Shown here in pieces: positions 16,834 through 25,319 of a stretch of 64,000 nucleotides of DNA. The notes beneath the pieces were generated by a model. The model did not search any database, had not been told where the DNA came from, and worked only from the letters and a program-made list of their open reading frames with translations. The translations under genes and the position numbers were made by a program. The DNA lies in contig NZ_CP079105.1 of NCBI RefSeq assembly GCF_019285775.1, positions 1,860,001 to 1,924,000 of the forward strand, read 5' to 3'. The DNA is from Skermania piniformis (lineage in GTDB: Bacteria > Actinomycetota > Actinomycetes > Mycobacteriales > Mycobacteriaceae). Position 1 is the first letter of the stretch. Each line of letters opens with the position of its first letter.

Positions 16834-17867
16834 GTTACCGAAAGCCGCTCATCGGGGTGAGCCTGTTCGTTGTGGCGTCGTTCGGCCTGATCTGGATCAC
16901 CTTCGTGACCCTCGACCGCGGAATCAACGCCGACACCCAGCCCTACTCGGCGGTATTCAGCGATGTCACCGGTTTGCGGGTGGGCGACGACGTCCGAATG
17001 GCCGGCATCCGAGTCGGCCGGGTGGACCGGATCGAATTGGACGGCACGCGAGCCCGGGTGCACTTCGAGGTCGAGCAAGGGCAGACGCTGTACGGCAACA
17101 CCAAGGCGTCGATCACCTACCAGAACGTCATCGGGCAGCGTTACCTCGGTCTGGCGATGGCGAACTTCGACGACGTGTCGGTGTTGGCGCCGGGCGGGGA
17201 GATCCCGCTGGACCACACCGAGCCGTCGTTCGATCTGTCCGGCCTGCTCAACGGCTTCGAGCCGTTGTTCGGTGGGCTCGATCCGAAGCAGGTGGACAAT
17301 CTCACCGAGGCGCTGATTCGGGCGCTGCAGGGCGACGGTACGTCGCTGGTGTTGCTGGTGGAGCAGGTCTCGAAGTTGGCCGAGTCGGTGGCCGGACCGG
17401 ACCAGGTGCTCGGCGACGTGATCGTCAATCTCAACCAGGTGGTAAGTCATCTGTCCGGGCAGCGCGAGGAGATGAGCACCTTGATCTCGCAATCGCGAGC
17501 CATCGTCGACGGCCTGTCGGCGCATCGAGACGAACTGTTCGGGCTGCTGGATTCGGCGTCACCGACGGTCGACCGGGTATCGCAGGTGATGGACCAGGTT
17601 CGACCCGACCTGGACGCGTTGCTCTATCGGGAGCCGGGGTTCACCGAGCATTTCCAGCAGCACAAGGACGAGTTCGCCTACCTCGGCTTCAACGTCCCGC
17701 AGGTCTTGAAAGGGGTGGCCCGCTTCAGCCAGAACGGTCCGTACATCAACACGTATCTGTGCAACTTCGACATCGCTCCGCTGCCCGCGCTGCGGCAGTT
17801 GGTGCCGACCATCGTCAATCTGGCTACCCCTGGCGGGCAGGCCAAGTACACCCCGATCTGCAGGTGA
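16830..17867 (+). CDS. MceB-type protein (MCE family)
   Basis: 345-residue Mce protein with an N-terminal membrane anchor (about residues 8-25), the MCE domain (about 35-115; TGLRVGDDVRMAGIRVGRV), and a C-terminal helical domain ending in a short Cys-containing tail (TYLCNFD and TPICR). ATG 16830 overlaps the MceA stop by 4 nt. It would form the hetero-hexameric Mce tube with the other five Mce proteins. Confidence 0.92.
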   Translation: MSYRKPLIGVSLFVVASFGLIWITFVTLDRGINADTQPYSAVFSDVTGLRVGDDVRMAGIRVGRVDRIELDGTRARVHFEVEQGQTLYGNTKASITYQNVIGQRYLGLAMANFDDVSVLAPGGEIPLDHTEPSFDLSGLLNGFEPLFGGLDPKQVDNLTEALIRALQGDGTSLVLLVEQVSKLAESVAGPDQVLGDVIVNLNQVVSHLSGQREEMSTLISQSRAIVDGLSAHRDELFGLLDSASPTVDRVSQVMDQVRPDLDALLYREPGFTEHFQQHKDEFAYLGFNVPQVLKGVARFSQNGPYINTYLCNFDIAPLPALRQLVPTIVNLATPGGQAKYTPICR

Positions 17868-18916
17868 CCGACCACATGACGAGACGGCAACGGTGGGCCC
17901 AGCGGCTCCGGAAACCCTTCCAGCGGCCGGCGTTGCTCGGTTCGATCGGCATCGTCGCCATCGCCGCCCTGCTCGCCGGCGCGGTCGGTTACACCAAGCT
18001 CGGTGTCGGTAAGACGACCTACCACGCCGATTTTGCCCAGGCTGCGGGGATCCGGCCCGGCGATGTCGTGTCGGTCGCCGGTATCCCGGTCGGCGCGGTC
18101 GGCGGGACGAAGCTGGCCGGGGACCACGTCGAGGTGGCCTTGTCGGTGGACTCCGACGTGCCCCTCGGCCGCGCGACCGGCGCGTCGATCAAGCTGACCA
18201 CGTTGCTCGGTGCTCGTTACGTGGAGTTGCGCCCGGCCGGTGACGGCGAGCTGCCGGACCGGCGGATCACCATCGAGCACACCGAGGTTCCCTACGATCT
18301 GCAGGCCACCCTGAACGATGCCGCCGTGACCGTCGACAGTATCGACGGCGAGCAGGTGGGTAAGTCGCTCAACGTGCTGGCCACCCAGGTGGAGGGCATG
18401 CCGGGGGTGCTGCCCGGACTGCTGACCAACCTGCGCTCGCTGGCTGCGATCCTGAGCGAACGGCGCGGCGAGATGGGGGCGCTGCTGGCCAGCAGCAAGG
18501 AACTCACCGGCGTGCTCACTGCACAGCAGGCCGATCTCGCCGGCGTGTTGACAACCGGTCAGGACATCCTGGGACAGATCGCCGCCCGGCGGGAGGTGGT
18601 GCTCGGGCTGATGGACGCCACCCGACGCCTGGTCGATCAGTTGCAGACGCTGGTCGGGCGGGACCGCCCCGCGGTAACCGAGATGCTGGCCGGACTGGAA
18701 GGACTGATCGGCGCCCTCGCTCGCAACGACGCCTTGCTGCGCAACCTGCTGGAGATCCTGCCGGTGCCGATGCGCAACATGGCCAACGCCACCGGTGGCG
18801 GGCCCGAGGTGAACTTCAGCTCGACCGGCGGCCCGCTGATCGACTCGTGGATGTGCGCGCTGAGCGGTCGTGCGCAACAGGTGGGCCTCACTCCGTACTT
18901 CAAGGACTGCCAATGA
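17864..18916 (+). CDS. MceC-type protein (MCE family)
   Basis: Mce protein of 350 residues if it starts at GTG 17864, which overlaps the MceB stop by 4 nt like every other junction among these six Mce genes. An ATG at 17876 would make it four residues shorter; neither has a clear ribosome-binding site. A basic N-terminus is followed by a membrane segment (about residues 24-42), the MCE domain (about 45-125, with RPGDVVSVAGIPVGAV) and a long helical region. The C-terminus ends in Cys-Gln. Confidence 0.9.
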   Translation: MTDHMTRRQRWAQRLRKPFQRPALLGSIGIVAIAALLAGAVGYTKLGVGKTTYHADFAQAAGIRPGDVVSVAGIPVGAVGGTKLAGDHVEVALSVDSDVPLGRATGASIKLTTLLGARYVELRPAGDGELPDRRITIEHTEVPYDLQATLNDAAVTVDSIDGEQVGKSLNVLATQVEGMPGVLPGLLTNLRSLAAILSERRGEMGALLASSKELTGVLTAQQADLAGVLTTGQDILGQIAARREVVLGLMDATRRLVDQLQTLVGRDRPAVTEMLAGLEGLIGALARNDALLRNLLEILPVPMRNMANATGGGPEVNFSSTGGPLIDSWMCALSGRAQQVGLTPYFKDCQ

Positions 18917-20025
18917 CTATCAGAGGTAGCAGGATCGGACGCACGTTGGTCCAGCTGGTCGTCGTGTCGGCGGTCGGCGCCACGTCCGCATGTGCCGGGG
19001 CCGGGTCGGATCATGCGATGTCGGTCGTCGCCGAGTTCGACAACGCGGCCGGTCTCTACGTCGGCAATACGGTCGCGGTGCTGGGGATGCCGGTGGGCAC
19101 GGTGACGGCAGTCGAACCACGCGGCACGAACGTCGAAGTGACGATGGAGATCGACCGCGACATCCGGATTCCGGCCGATGCCAAGGCAGTCACCTTGTCC
19201 ACGTCGGTGCTCACCGACCGACATGTCGAGTTCACCCCGGCCTACACGGACGGCCCGGAGATGGCGGACGGCACTCGTCTCGGTTTGGACCGCACGCGCA
19301 CCCCGGTCGACTTCGACCGACTGCTGGGTGCCGGCGAGCGACTGTCCGGTTCGTTGCAAGGGGCAACGCCCGGTGACGGCCCGGTCGCCCGGTTGCTGGG
19401 CGCGTCCGCGGCCATCGCCGGCAACAGCGGTCCGGAGCTCCGGCAGACCCTGGACCAACTGTCCACCGCGTTGCGCTTGGGCGACGATCGCGGCCTGGCC
19501 ACTCAGGACACGCTGAACCAGTTGATGGATCAGGTCGCCACCCTGCTGCGTGCGGCGGCCGCCAACGATCAGACCATTCGCCAATTCGGCGGCGCGACCG
19601 GACAACTCGGTCAGATGGCGGCCGACCTGAACATCGGCACCGGCGATACCGGCGCCAAGGCGGTCGCGGTACTCCGCGACGCGGACGCCCTGCTCACCGA
19701 CAACGCCGACCTGTTGGCCGCCACGCTCGGCGACGGCACGACGGTGACCAAGGCACTCGTCGACTACCGCGACCAGTTGGCCGAATTCCTCGACGTGACA
19801 CCGATGTTGCTGGACAACGCGTGGAAAGCGGTGGACTTCGACACCGGTGGCATCCGGGTTCGTTCGCTGCTGGAAAAGGTGGCGGTGGAAGGGCAGGCGC
19901 TCAAAGAGGTGTGCAACATCCTCGGGTTGCGCCAGCTCGGTTGCGCTACCGGCACCTTGCAGGACTTCGGGCCGGACTGGGGGATAACCTCGATTCTCGA
20001 GGGAATGACGAGGTTGCCACGATGA
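18913..20025 (+). CDS. MceD-type protein (MCE family)
   Basis: 370-residue Mce protein, ATG 18913 overlapping the previous stop by 4 nt. The N-terminus is a short signal-like stretch ending in Thr-Ser-Ala-Cys at residue 27, which resembles a lipoprotein cleavage site but lacks the usual aliphatic residue at -3. The MCE domain follows at about residues 37-115 (GLYVGNTVAVLGMPVGTV), then the helical domain. Most MceD proteins are membrane-anchored rather than lipidated, so the status of this Cys is open. Confidence 0.9.
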   Translation: MTIRGSRIGRTLVQLVVVSAVGATSACAGAGSDHAMSVVAEFDNAAGLYVGNTVAVLGMPVGTVTAVEPRGTNVEVTMEIDRDIRIPADAKAVTLSTSVLTDRHVEFTPAYTDGPEMADGTRLGLDRTRTPVDFDRLLGAGERLSGSLQGATPGDGPVARLLGASAAIAGNSGPELRQTLDQLSTALRLGDDRGLATQDTLNQLMDQVATLLRAAAANDQTIRQFGGATGQLGQMAADLNIGTGDTGAKAVAVLRDADALLTDNADLLAATLGDGTTVTKALVDYRDQLAEFLDVTPMLLDNAWKAVDFDTGGIRVRSLLEKVAVEGQALKEVCNILGLRQLGCATGTLQDFGPDWGITSILEGMTRLPR

Positions 20026-21122
20026 TCGGGCATCCGGCTCGGGCAGCAGCGTTGGCCGTGGCCGCTGCGGTGACCACCGGCTGCTCGGTCGGGCTCGGCG
20101 ACCTGCCGCTGCCGGCGCCGGGCAGCAGCGGCGACAGCTACACCGTCCAGGCGAGTTTCAGCAATGCGCTGAACCTTCCGGCGAAGGCAAAGGTGCGACT
20201 GTCCGGCGCGGACATCGGCGAGGTTGCCGATATGGCCGTGCGGGACTACACGGCCGTGGTGGCGCTGCGAATCCGGAGCGATGTTCGGGTGCCGGTCGGT
20301 AGCACCGCCGAACTGCGTACCGCAACCCCGCTGGGCGATGTGTTCGTCTCGTTGAAGCCGCCGGACGACGCCACCCCCAACTCGCCGTCGCTGGCCGACG
20401 GCGACACGATCGAGCTGGACCGCACCTCGGCGGCGACCACCATCGAGGAGCTGCTCACCACGGCGTCGATTCTGGTCAACGGAGGTGTCCTACGGAACCT
20501 CACCACCCTGGTCAACGGCCTGGGCCGGGCGGTGGGCGACCGTGGTGATCGGATGGCGGCGTTGTTGGCGCAGTCCAACGGTGTGGTGCAGAAACTGTCC
20601 GCGCGGTCGGCGGATATCCGGACCACGCTGAACGAGGTGAACCAGCTGACCCAGCAGATCGGCGCGCAGCAGGGCACCATCGACGACGTCCTGGCCGGCG
20701 CGGGCCCCGCGCTGGACACGTTGCGAGCCAACTCCACGCAGGCGCTGAGCCTGATCCACGAGGCGGCGGGCATCACCAAGCAGATTGCGACGTTCCCCGG
20801 CATAGACGCCTCGAAGACCGCCGGATTGGTCGCCGACATCAATCGGATCGCCGACCAGATGAACGCCGCCGCCACCACGCCCGGGGCCAGTCTCGCCGCG
20901 GTCAACGCGATCCTCGCCCCGGTGATGAAGCGCACCAACAGCACCGGCGGCAACGCCGACGCAACCTGGATGGACCTGACCATCGGCGCGGTACCCGACG
21001 TCAATCACGGTGTCGCGCCGGAGACCCGGTTGCCGGATGTCGGGGATGTGGCGAATGTGATCGGCACGCTCGCCTTCGCGCTGACGAAGTTGCAGGAAAA
21101 AGTGATCGGACCGGGCCGATGA
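20022..21122 (+). CDS. MceE-type lipoprotein (MCE family)
   Basis: 366-residue Mce protein with a clear lipoprotein signal: a basic N-terminus, an Ala/Val-rich core and a Val-Thr-Thr-Gly-Cys box with the Cys at about residue 21. The MCE domain is at about residues 40-120 (NLPAKAKVRLSGADIGEV), followed by a helical region. In Mce operons the fifth gene typically encodes the lipid-anchored member, and this fits. ATG 20022 overlaps the MceD stop by 4 nt. Confidence 0.92.
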   Translation: MIGHPARAAALAVAAAVTTGCSVGLGDLPLPAPGSSGDSYTVQASFSNALNLPAKAKVRLSGADIGEVADMAVRDYTAVVALRIRSDVRVPVGSTAELRTATPLGDVFVSLKPPDDATPNSPSLADGDTIELDRTSAATTIEELLTTASILVNGGVLRNLTTLVNGLGRAVGDRGDRMAALLAQSNGVVQKLSARSADIRTTLNEVNQLTQQIGAQQGTIDDVLAGAGPALDTLRANSTQALSLIHEAAGITKQIATFPGIDASKTAGLVADINRIADQMNAAATTPGASLAAVNAILAPVMKRTNSTGGNADATWMDLTIGAVPDVNHGVAPETRLPDVGDVANVIGTLAFALTKLQEKVIGPGR

Positions 21123-22396
21123 GCGCGATCGTGCAGGTGCCCGCCGGCTGGCTGGTTCGGCTGGTTCGGCTGGTTCGGGCGCATCGCCTGGGGGTTTCGG
21201 CGTTGGCGCTGGCGTTGACGCTGGTCGGCGGGGTCGGGTACATGGTGTTCGGTGCACTCGGAGTGAATCCGGCGGCCGAAAAGATCCGGGTTCGGGTACA
21301 TCTGGTGGAGTCCGGCGGCTTGATGGCCGGGCAGAACGTCACCCTGCGCGGGGTACCGGTCGGCAAGGTGGAAGGGTTGGAGCTGGGTGCCGCCGACGTG
21401 ATCGCCACCGCCCTGATCGAGGCGGACAACAAGGTGCCGGCGGACGGCGAGGTCCGGGTCGCGAGCTTGTCCCTGGCCGGCGAGCAATACCTCGATTTCC
21501 GGCCGACCCGGGACGGCGGGCCCTACCTGGTCGACGGTGACGAGATCTCCGCCGATCGAACGAACACGCCGATGCCGCTGTGGCGCACGCTCGCCGCGAT
21601 GGACCGCACCCTGGCGCAGGTCGACCCCGCGAAACTGGCGACGGTGGTGGACCAGTTCGGCGTGAGTCCGGCCGGCCCACAGAAGTTGGCCGACCTGTTC
21701 GACGGCGGCACGTTCGTCGTCTCGATGCTGGATTCCATTCTGCCGCAGACGATGTCCGCGATCGTGGACGGGCGGCAAGTGATCGGCACGGTTCGCGACA
21801 TGACGCCGGGGCTCAATCGGTTTGCCGACAACGCCAACCGGATCCTGACCGGCGCCGAGGCCAAGTCCGGCGGGTACGTGCAACTGCTCGATGCCGCGCC
21901 GGGGACCTTCCACGCGGTGGACAATCTCCTGGCCGCGAACTCGACCACCATGGCGGCGCTGCTCGGCAACCTCCGGGTGGTGGCCGACGTCACCAACTCC
22001 CGCGTGCCGGCGCTGCAGGAGTTCTTCTTCCCGACCCAGCGGGGCGGATCGGCACTCGACGCCATCGCGGCGTCCTTCCACGACGGTGGGATCTGGGCGC
22101 TGGTGAACCTGTATCCGCGACCGAGCTGCGAGTACGACCTGCCGGCCGGGGTCCCGGCGTCGCCGAGCTTCCCCGAGCCCTACCTCTACACCCACTGCAC
22201 GGGCGATACCGGCGCGGAGATCGTCCGGGGTGCGGACAACGCGCCGCGCCCGCCGGGTACCCCTATCCCGGGCCGGGCCCCGGACGGTGTGTCACCGCAG
22301 CAGCAGAGCAATTCCACGCCGGTCGGGCCGCAATCGTTGCCGACCACCTACGGCGGCCCGCCGCTGCCACCGCCACCGGTCGTGCCGCCGCGATGA
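21119..22396 (+). CDS. MceF-type protein (MCE family)
   Basis: 425-residue Mce protein, last of the six. The N-terminus carries three copies of Leu-Val-Arg encoded by a perfect 9-bp tandem repeat (21152-21178), then a membrane segment (about residues 26-46), the MCE domain (about 55-130; GGLMAGQNVTLRGVPVGKV) and a helical region. The tail is long and Pro/Gln-rich (PPLPPPPVVPPR). ATG 21119 overlaps the MceE stop by 4 nt. No strong terminator is seen before the next gene, which probably belongs to the same transcript. Confidence 0.92.
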   Translation: MSAIVQVPAGWLVRLVRLVRAHRLGVSALALALTLVGGVGYMVFGALGVNPAAEKIRVRVHLVESGGLMAGQNVTLRGVPVGKVEGLELGAADVIATALIEADNKVPADGEVRVASLSLAGEQYLDFRPTRDGGPYLVDGDEISADRTNTPMPLWRTLAAMDRTLAQVDPAKLATVVDQFGVSPAGPQKLADLFDGGTFVVSMLDSILPQTMSAIVDGRQVIGTVRDMTPGLNRFADNANRILTGAEAKSGGYVQLLDAAPGTFHAVDNLLAANSTTMAALLGNLRVVADVTNSRVPALQEFFFPTQRGGSALDAIAASFHDGGIWALVNLYPRPSCEYDLPAGVPASPSFPEPYLYTHCTGDTGAEIVRGADNAPRPPGTPIPGRAPDGVSPQQQSNSTPVGPQSLPTTYGGPPLPPPPVVPPR

Positions 22397-22430
22397 CCGC
22401 GGTGGACACAGGACGAGGGAGCACACGGAC

Positions 22431-23081
22431 ATGAGCAAACCCGACACGGTGGTCGACGCTCGGCCGCCCGACGCCACGCCGGACCCGGATCCCGCCGCCA
22501 CCGATCACGGCGGCCCGGATCACGCCGAGCTTGCCTGTCCGCTCTGCTCGGCTGCCGGGGAGGACGCGGCGATCCAGCCTACTCGGCGCGGTCGATCGGT
22601 CGCCTGGGTGCGCCGCGCGGCATTGCCGCTCACCGCGCTGACCGCCGTCGTGGCGGTTACCGCCGCCGCGGTGCTCGGTTGGCAGCTACGGCAGGAACGC
22701 CGGATCGACGACGCGCGCGCTGCCGCGGTCGCGGCAGCGCGGGCTTACGGTGTCACTCTGACCAGCGTGAAAGCCGACGACCTCGACAGCGGTTTCGCCG
22801 CAGTGCTGGACGGGGCGACCGGCGAGTTCCGCGACATGTACAGCAAGTCCAGCGGTGATCTGCGCACCTTGTTGCAGGACAACAAGGCGTCCGGCACCGG
22901 GACCGTCGTGGACGCGGCGGCGAAGTCGGCGACCGAAACCAAGGTCGAAGTGTTGTTGTTCATCGACCAGACCATTACCAATGCGGCGTCGCCCGACCCG
23001 CGAATCGATCGCAGTCGGGTGGATATGACGATGGAACTGGTCGACGGCCGCTGGTTGGCCAGCCGGGTCTTCCTTCCCTGA
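22431..23081 (+). CDS. Mce-associated membrane protein (Mas/Mam type)
   Basis: 216-residue protein with an acidic N-terminus holding a Cys-Pro-Leu-Cys pair (about residues 37-40), one membrane segment (about 63-84) and a C-terminal extracytoplasmic domain of about 130 residues that ends in W-L-A-S-R-V-F. This is the plan of the Mce-associated proteins that follow mceF in many actinomycetes and help stabilise the transporter. The start is ATG 22431 with a GAGGGAG-type site upstream, 34 bp after mceF. Only one such gene is present; mce operons often have two or more. Confidence 0.8.
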   Translation: MSKPDTVVDARPPDATPDPDPAATDHGGPDHAELACPLCSAAGEDAAIQPTRRGRSVAWVRRAALPLTALTAVVAVTAAAVLGWQLRQERRIDDARAAAVAAARAYGVTLTSVKADDLDSGFAAVLDGATGEFRDMYSKSSGDLRTLLQDNKASGTGTVVDAAAKSATETKVEVLLFIDQTITNAASPDPRIDRSRVDMTMELVDGRWLASRVFLP

Positions 23082-23127
23082 GTTCGGCGCAATCCCCGTT
23101 TCTCCCCGGATTGCTTGCTGCCCAACA

Positions 23128-23142
23128 GAGAATGCTATTCTC
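23128..23142. promoter_or_regulatory. perfect palindrome upstream of the P450 operon
   Basis: GAGAATGCTATTCTC has perfect 6-bp arms and a 3-nt centre, the best copy of the motif shared with 12819, 13573 and 28166. The TATTCT within it (23136-23141) could be the -10 element for the P450 gene at 23179, so a bound protein would block the polymerase. Confidence 0.6.
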
Positions 23143-23178
23143 GTTAGAGATATCATCGTTTCCCACAGGAGCGTTTCG

Positions 23179-24456
23179 ATGACCGATTTCGACACCGTCG
23201 ACTACTTCACCGATCCGGCGCTGGTTCCAGATCCGCATCCGTACTTCGACTACCTGCGTGCGCAGTGCCCGGTCAAGCGGGTATCGCAGCACGGCGTGTA
23301 CGCCGTGACGGGTTACAGCGAAGCTGCCGAGGTGTTGCGCGATCCGGCGCTGTTCTCGTCGGCGGTGGCGGTGGGTGGGCCGTTTCCGCCGCTGCCGTTC
23401 GAGATCGAAGGTGACGACATCACCGGCTTGATCGCCGAACACCGGGCAAAGATGCCGATGTTCGAGCACATGGTGACGATGGATCCGCCACAGCACACCG
23501 CCGCGCGCTCACTGCTCAACCGCTTGCTCACCCCGGCGCGGTTGAAGGAGAACGAGGAGTTCATGTGGCGGCTGGCCGACCGCCAGCTCGACGAGTTCGT
23601 CGCCGACGGCAGGTGCGAGTTTCTCGCTGCATACGCCAAGCCGTTCGCCCTGCTCGTCGTCGCCGACATGCTCGGCGTCCCGGAGTCCGATCACGAAGAG
23701 TTCCGGGTCGCGCTGGGTGCAGACCGGCCGGGGCAGCGCGTCGGCGCGTTGGACAAGGAGAGCCTCGCTTCGAATCCGTTGCAGTGGCTCGACGAGAAGT
23801 TCAGTGCCTATATCTCCGATCGCCGGGAGCACCCCCGCGACGACGTGCTCACGTCGTTGGCGCTGGCCAAGTACCCGGATGGGTCCACTCCGGAAGTCGT
23901 CGACGTCGTACGGTCGGCCACCTTCCTCTTCGGTGCGGGGCAGGAGACGACGGCCAAGGTGCTCGGTGCGGTCATGCGGATCCTGAGCGATCGGCCCGAT
24001 ATCCAGCAGGAGCTTCGCGACGACCGCAGCAAGATCCAGGTCTTCGTCGAGGAGACCCTGCGGATGGACGCGCCGGTGAAGTCCGGCTTCCGGTTGGCGA
24101 CTCGCGACACCACGGTCGGAGACGTCGAGGTCCCGGTCGGGTCGGTCGTCATGTTCTGCCCGGGTGCGGTCAACCGGGATCCGCAGCGATTCACCGAGCC
24201 GCACGAGTTCCGGCTGGACCGCAAGAACTTTCGTGAGCACATCGCGTTCGGCCGCGGGGTGCATACCTGCCCGGGCGGCCCGCTGGCCCGAGTCGAGCTG
24301 CGGGTGTCGGTCGAGCGAATCCTCGACCGAATGCTCGATATCCAGGTCGACGAGCAATACCACGGCCCGCCCGGAGACCGCGACTACCGCTACGAGCCGA
24401 CGTTCATCCTGCGGGGACTCAGCGACCTGCACATCACGTTCACCCCCAACCCCTGA
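23179..24456 (+). CDS. cytochrome P450
   Basis: 425-residue bacterial P450, a haem monooxygenase needing a ferredoxin and reductase that are not encoded here. The I-helix motif is FGAGQETT (about residues 253-260), the ExxR motif is EETLR, and the haem-ligand loop is FGRGVHTCPGGPLAR with the Cys at about residue 365. The start is ATG 23179 with AGGAG upstream. It heads an operon with an SDR and two acyl-CoA dehydrogenases, so it probably hydroxylates the imported substrate or an early intermediate. Family number cannot be assigned by eye. Confidence 0.93.
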   Translation: MTDFDTVDYFTDPALVPDPHPYFDYLRAQCPVKRVSQHGVYAVTGYSEAAEVLRDPALFSSAVAVGGPFPPLPFEIEGDDITGLIAEHRAKMPMFEHMVTMDPPQHTAARSLLNRLLTPARLKENEEFMWRLADRQLDEFVADGRCEFLAAYAKPFALLVVADMLGVPESDHEEFRVALGADRPGQRVGALDKESLASNPLQWLDEKFSAYISDRREHPRDDVLTSLALAKYPDGSTPEVVDVVRSATFLFGAGQETTAKVLGAVMRILSDRPDIQQELRDDRSKIQVFVEETLRMDAPVKSGFRLATRDTTVGDVEVPVGSVVMFCPGAVNRDPQRFTEPHEFRLDRKNFREHIAFGRGVHTCPGGPLARVELRVSVERILDRMLDIQVDEQYHGPPGDRDYRYEPTFILRGLSDLHITFTPNP

Positions 24457-24482
24457 AATACAGAGAAAAGCGAGGTTCCACC

Positions 24483-25316
24483 ATGACCGGACGGGTCGAG
24501 GGCAAGGTCGCCTTCATCACCGGGGCCGCGCGTGGGCAGGGCCGCAGTCACGCGGTGCGCCTGGCCCAGGAGGGCGCCGACATCATCGCGATCGATGTCT
24601 GTCGACAGCTGGACCGAGTGCCGTTCCCGATGTCCACGCCCGAAGATCTTGCCGAGACTGCAGATTTGGTAAAGGCGCAGGGCCGGCGGGTGGTGACCGC
24701 CGAGGTCGACGTGCGTGACTACGACGAGATGAAGGCCGCGCTGGACAGCGGTGTCGAGCAACTCGGCCGGCTCGACATCGTCATCGCGAACGCGGGTATC
24801 GGCAACGAGGGGGGCGCGATGGCCGACCTGGAAGAGCCGCTCTGGGACGACATGATCGCGGTCAATCTGACCGGGGTATGGAAGAGCGTGAAGGCCGGCA
24901 TCCCGCACCTGGTCGCCGCGGGCGGCGGCGCGGTTGTGCTGACCAGCTCGGTCGGCGGGCTCAAGGCCTATCCGAACGTCGGGCACTACATCGCCGCCAA
25001 GCACGGCGTGGTCGGGCTGATGCGGACGTTCGCGGTCGAGTTGGGGTATCAAAATATCCGGGTCAACTCGGTGCATCCCACCCATGTCAGCACCGACATG
25101 CTGCTCAACGACGGCACCTACAAGTTGTTCCGCCCCGACCTGGAGAACCCCGGGCCGGACGACATGAAGCCGATCTGCCAGATGTTCCATACCCTGCCGG
25201 TGCCCTGGGTGGATCCGGTGGATGTCAGCAACGCGATTCTTTTCCTGGTTTCCGACGAGGCCCGTTACCTCACCGGCGTCGCGTTGCCGGTGGACGCCGG
25301 CAGCATGCTCAAGTAA
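24483..25316 (+). CDS. mycofactocin-type SDR family oxidoreductase
   Basis: 277-residue short-chain dehydrogenase. The nucleotide-binding TGAARGQGR lies at about residues 14-22, NAGIGNEGG at about 100, and the catalytic Ser-Tyr-Lys set is in TSSVGG and YIAAKHG. An insertion after IDVC, containing the PFPMSTPEDLAETADLV-type segment, marks the subgroup (as in carveol dehydrogenase) whose tightly bound NAD is thought to be recycled by mycofactocin. It would oxidise an alcohol, perhaps one made by the neighbouring P450, to a ketone. ATG 24483 lies 26 bp after the P450 stop. Confidence 0.9.
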   Translation: MTGRVEGKVAFITGAARGQGRSHAVRLAQEGADIIAIDVCRQLDRVPFPMSTPEDLAETADLVKAQGRRVVTAEVDVRDYDEMKAALDSGVEQLGRLDIVIANAGIGNEGGAMADLEEPLWDDMIAVNLTGVWKSVKAGIPHLVAAGGGAVVLTSSVGGLKAYPNVGHYIAAKHGVVGLMRTFAVELGYQNIRVNSVHPTHVSTDMLLNDGTYKLFRPDLENPGPDDMKPICQMFHTLPVPWVDPVDVSNAILFLVSDEARYLTGVALPVDAGSMLK

Positions 25317-25319
25317 CCC

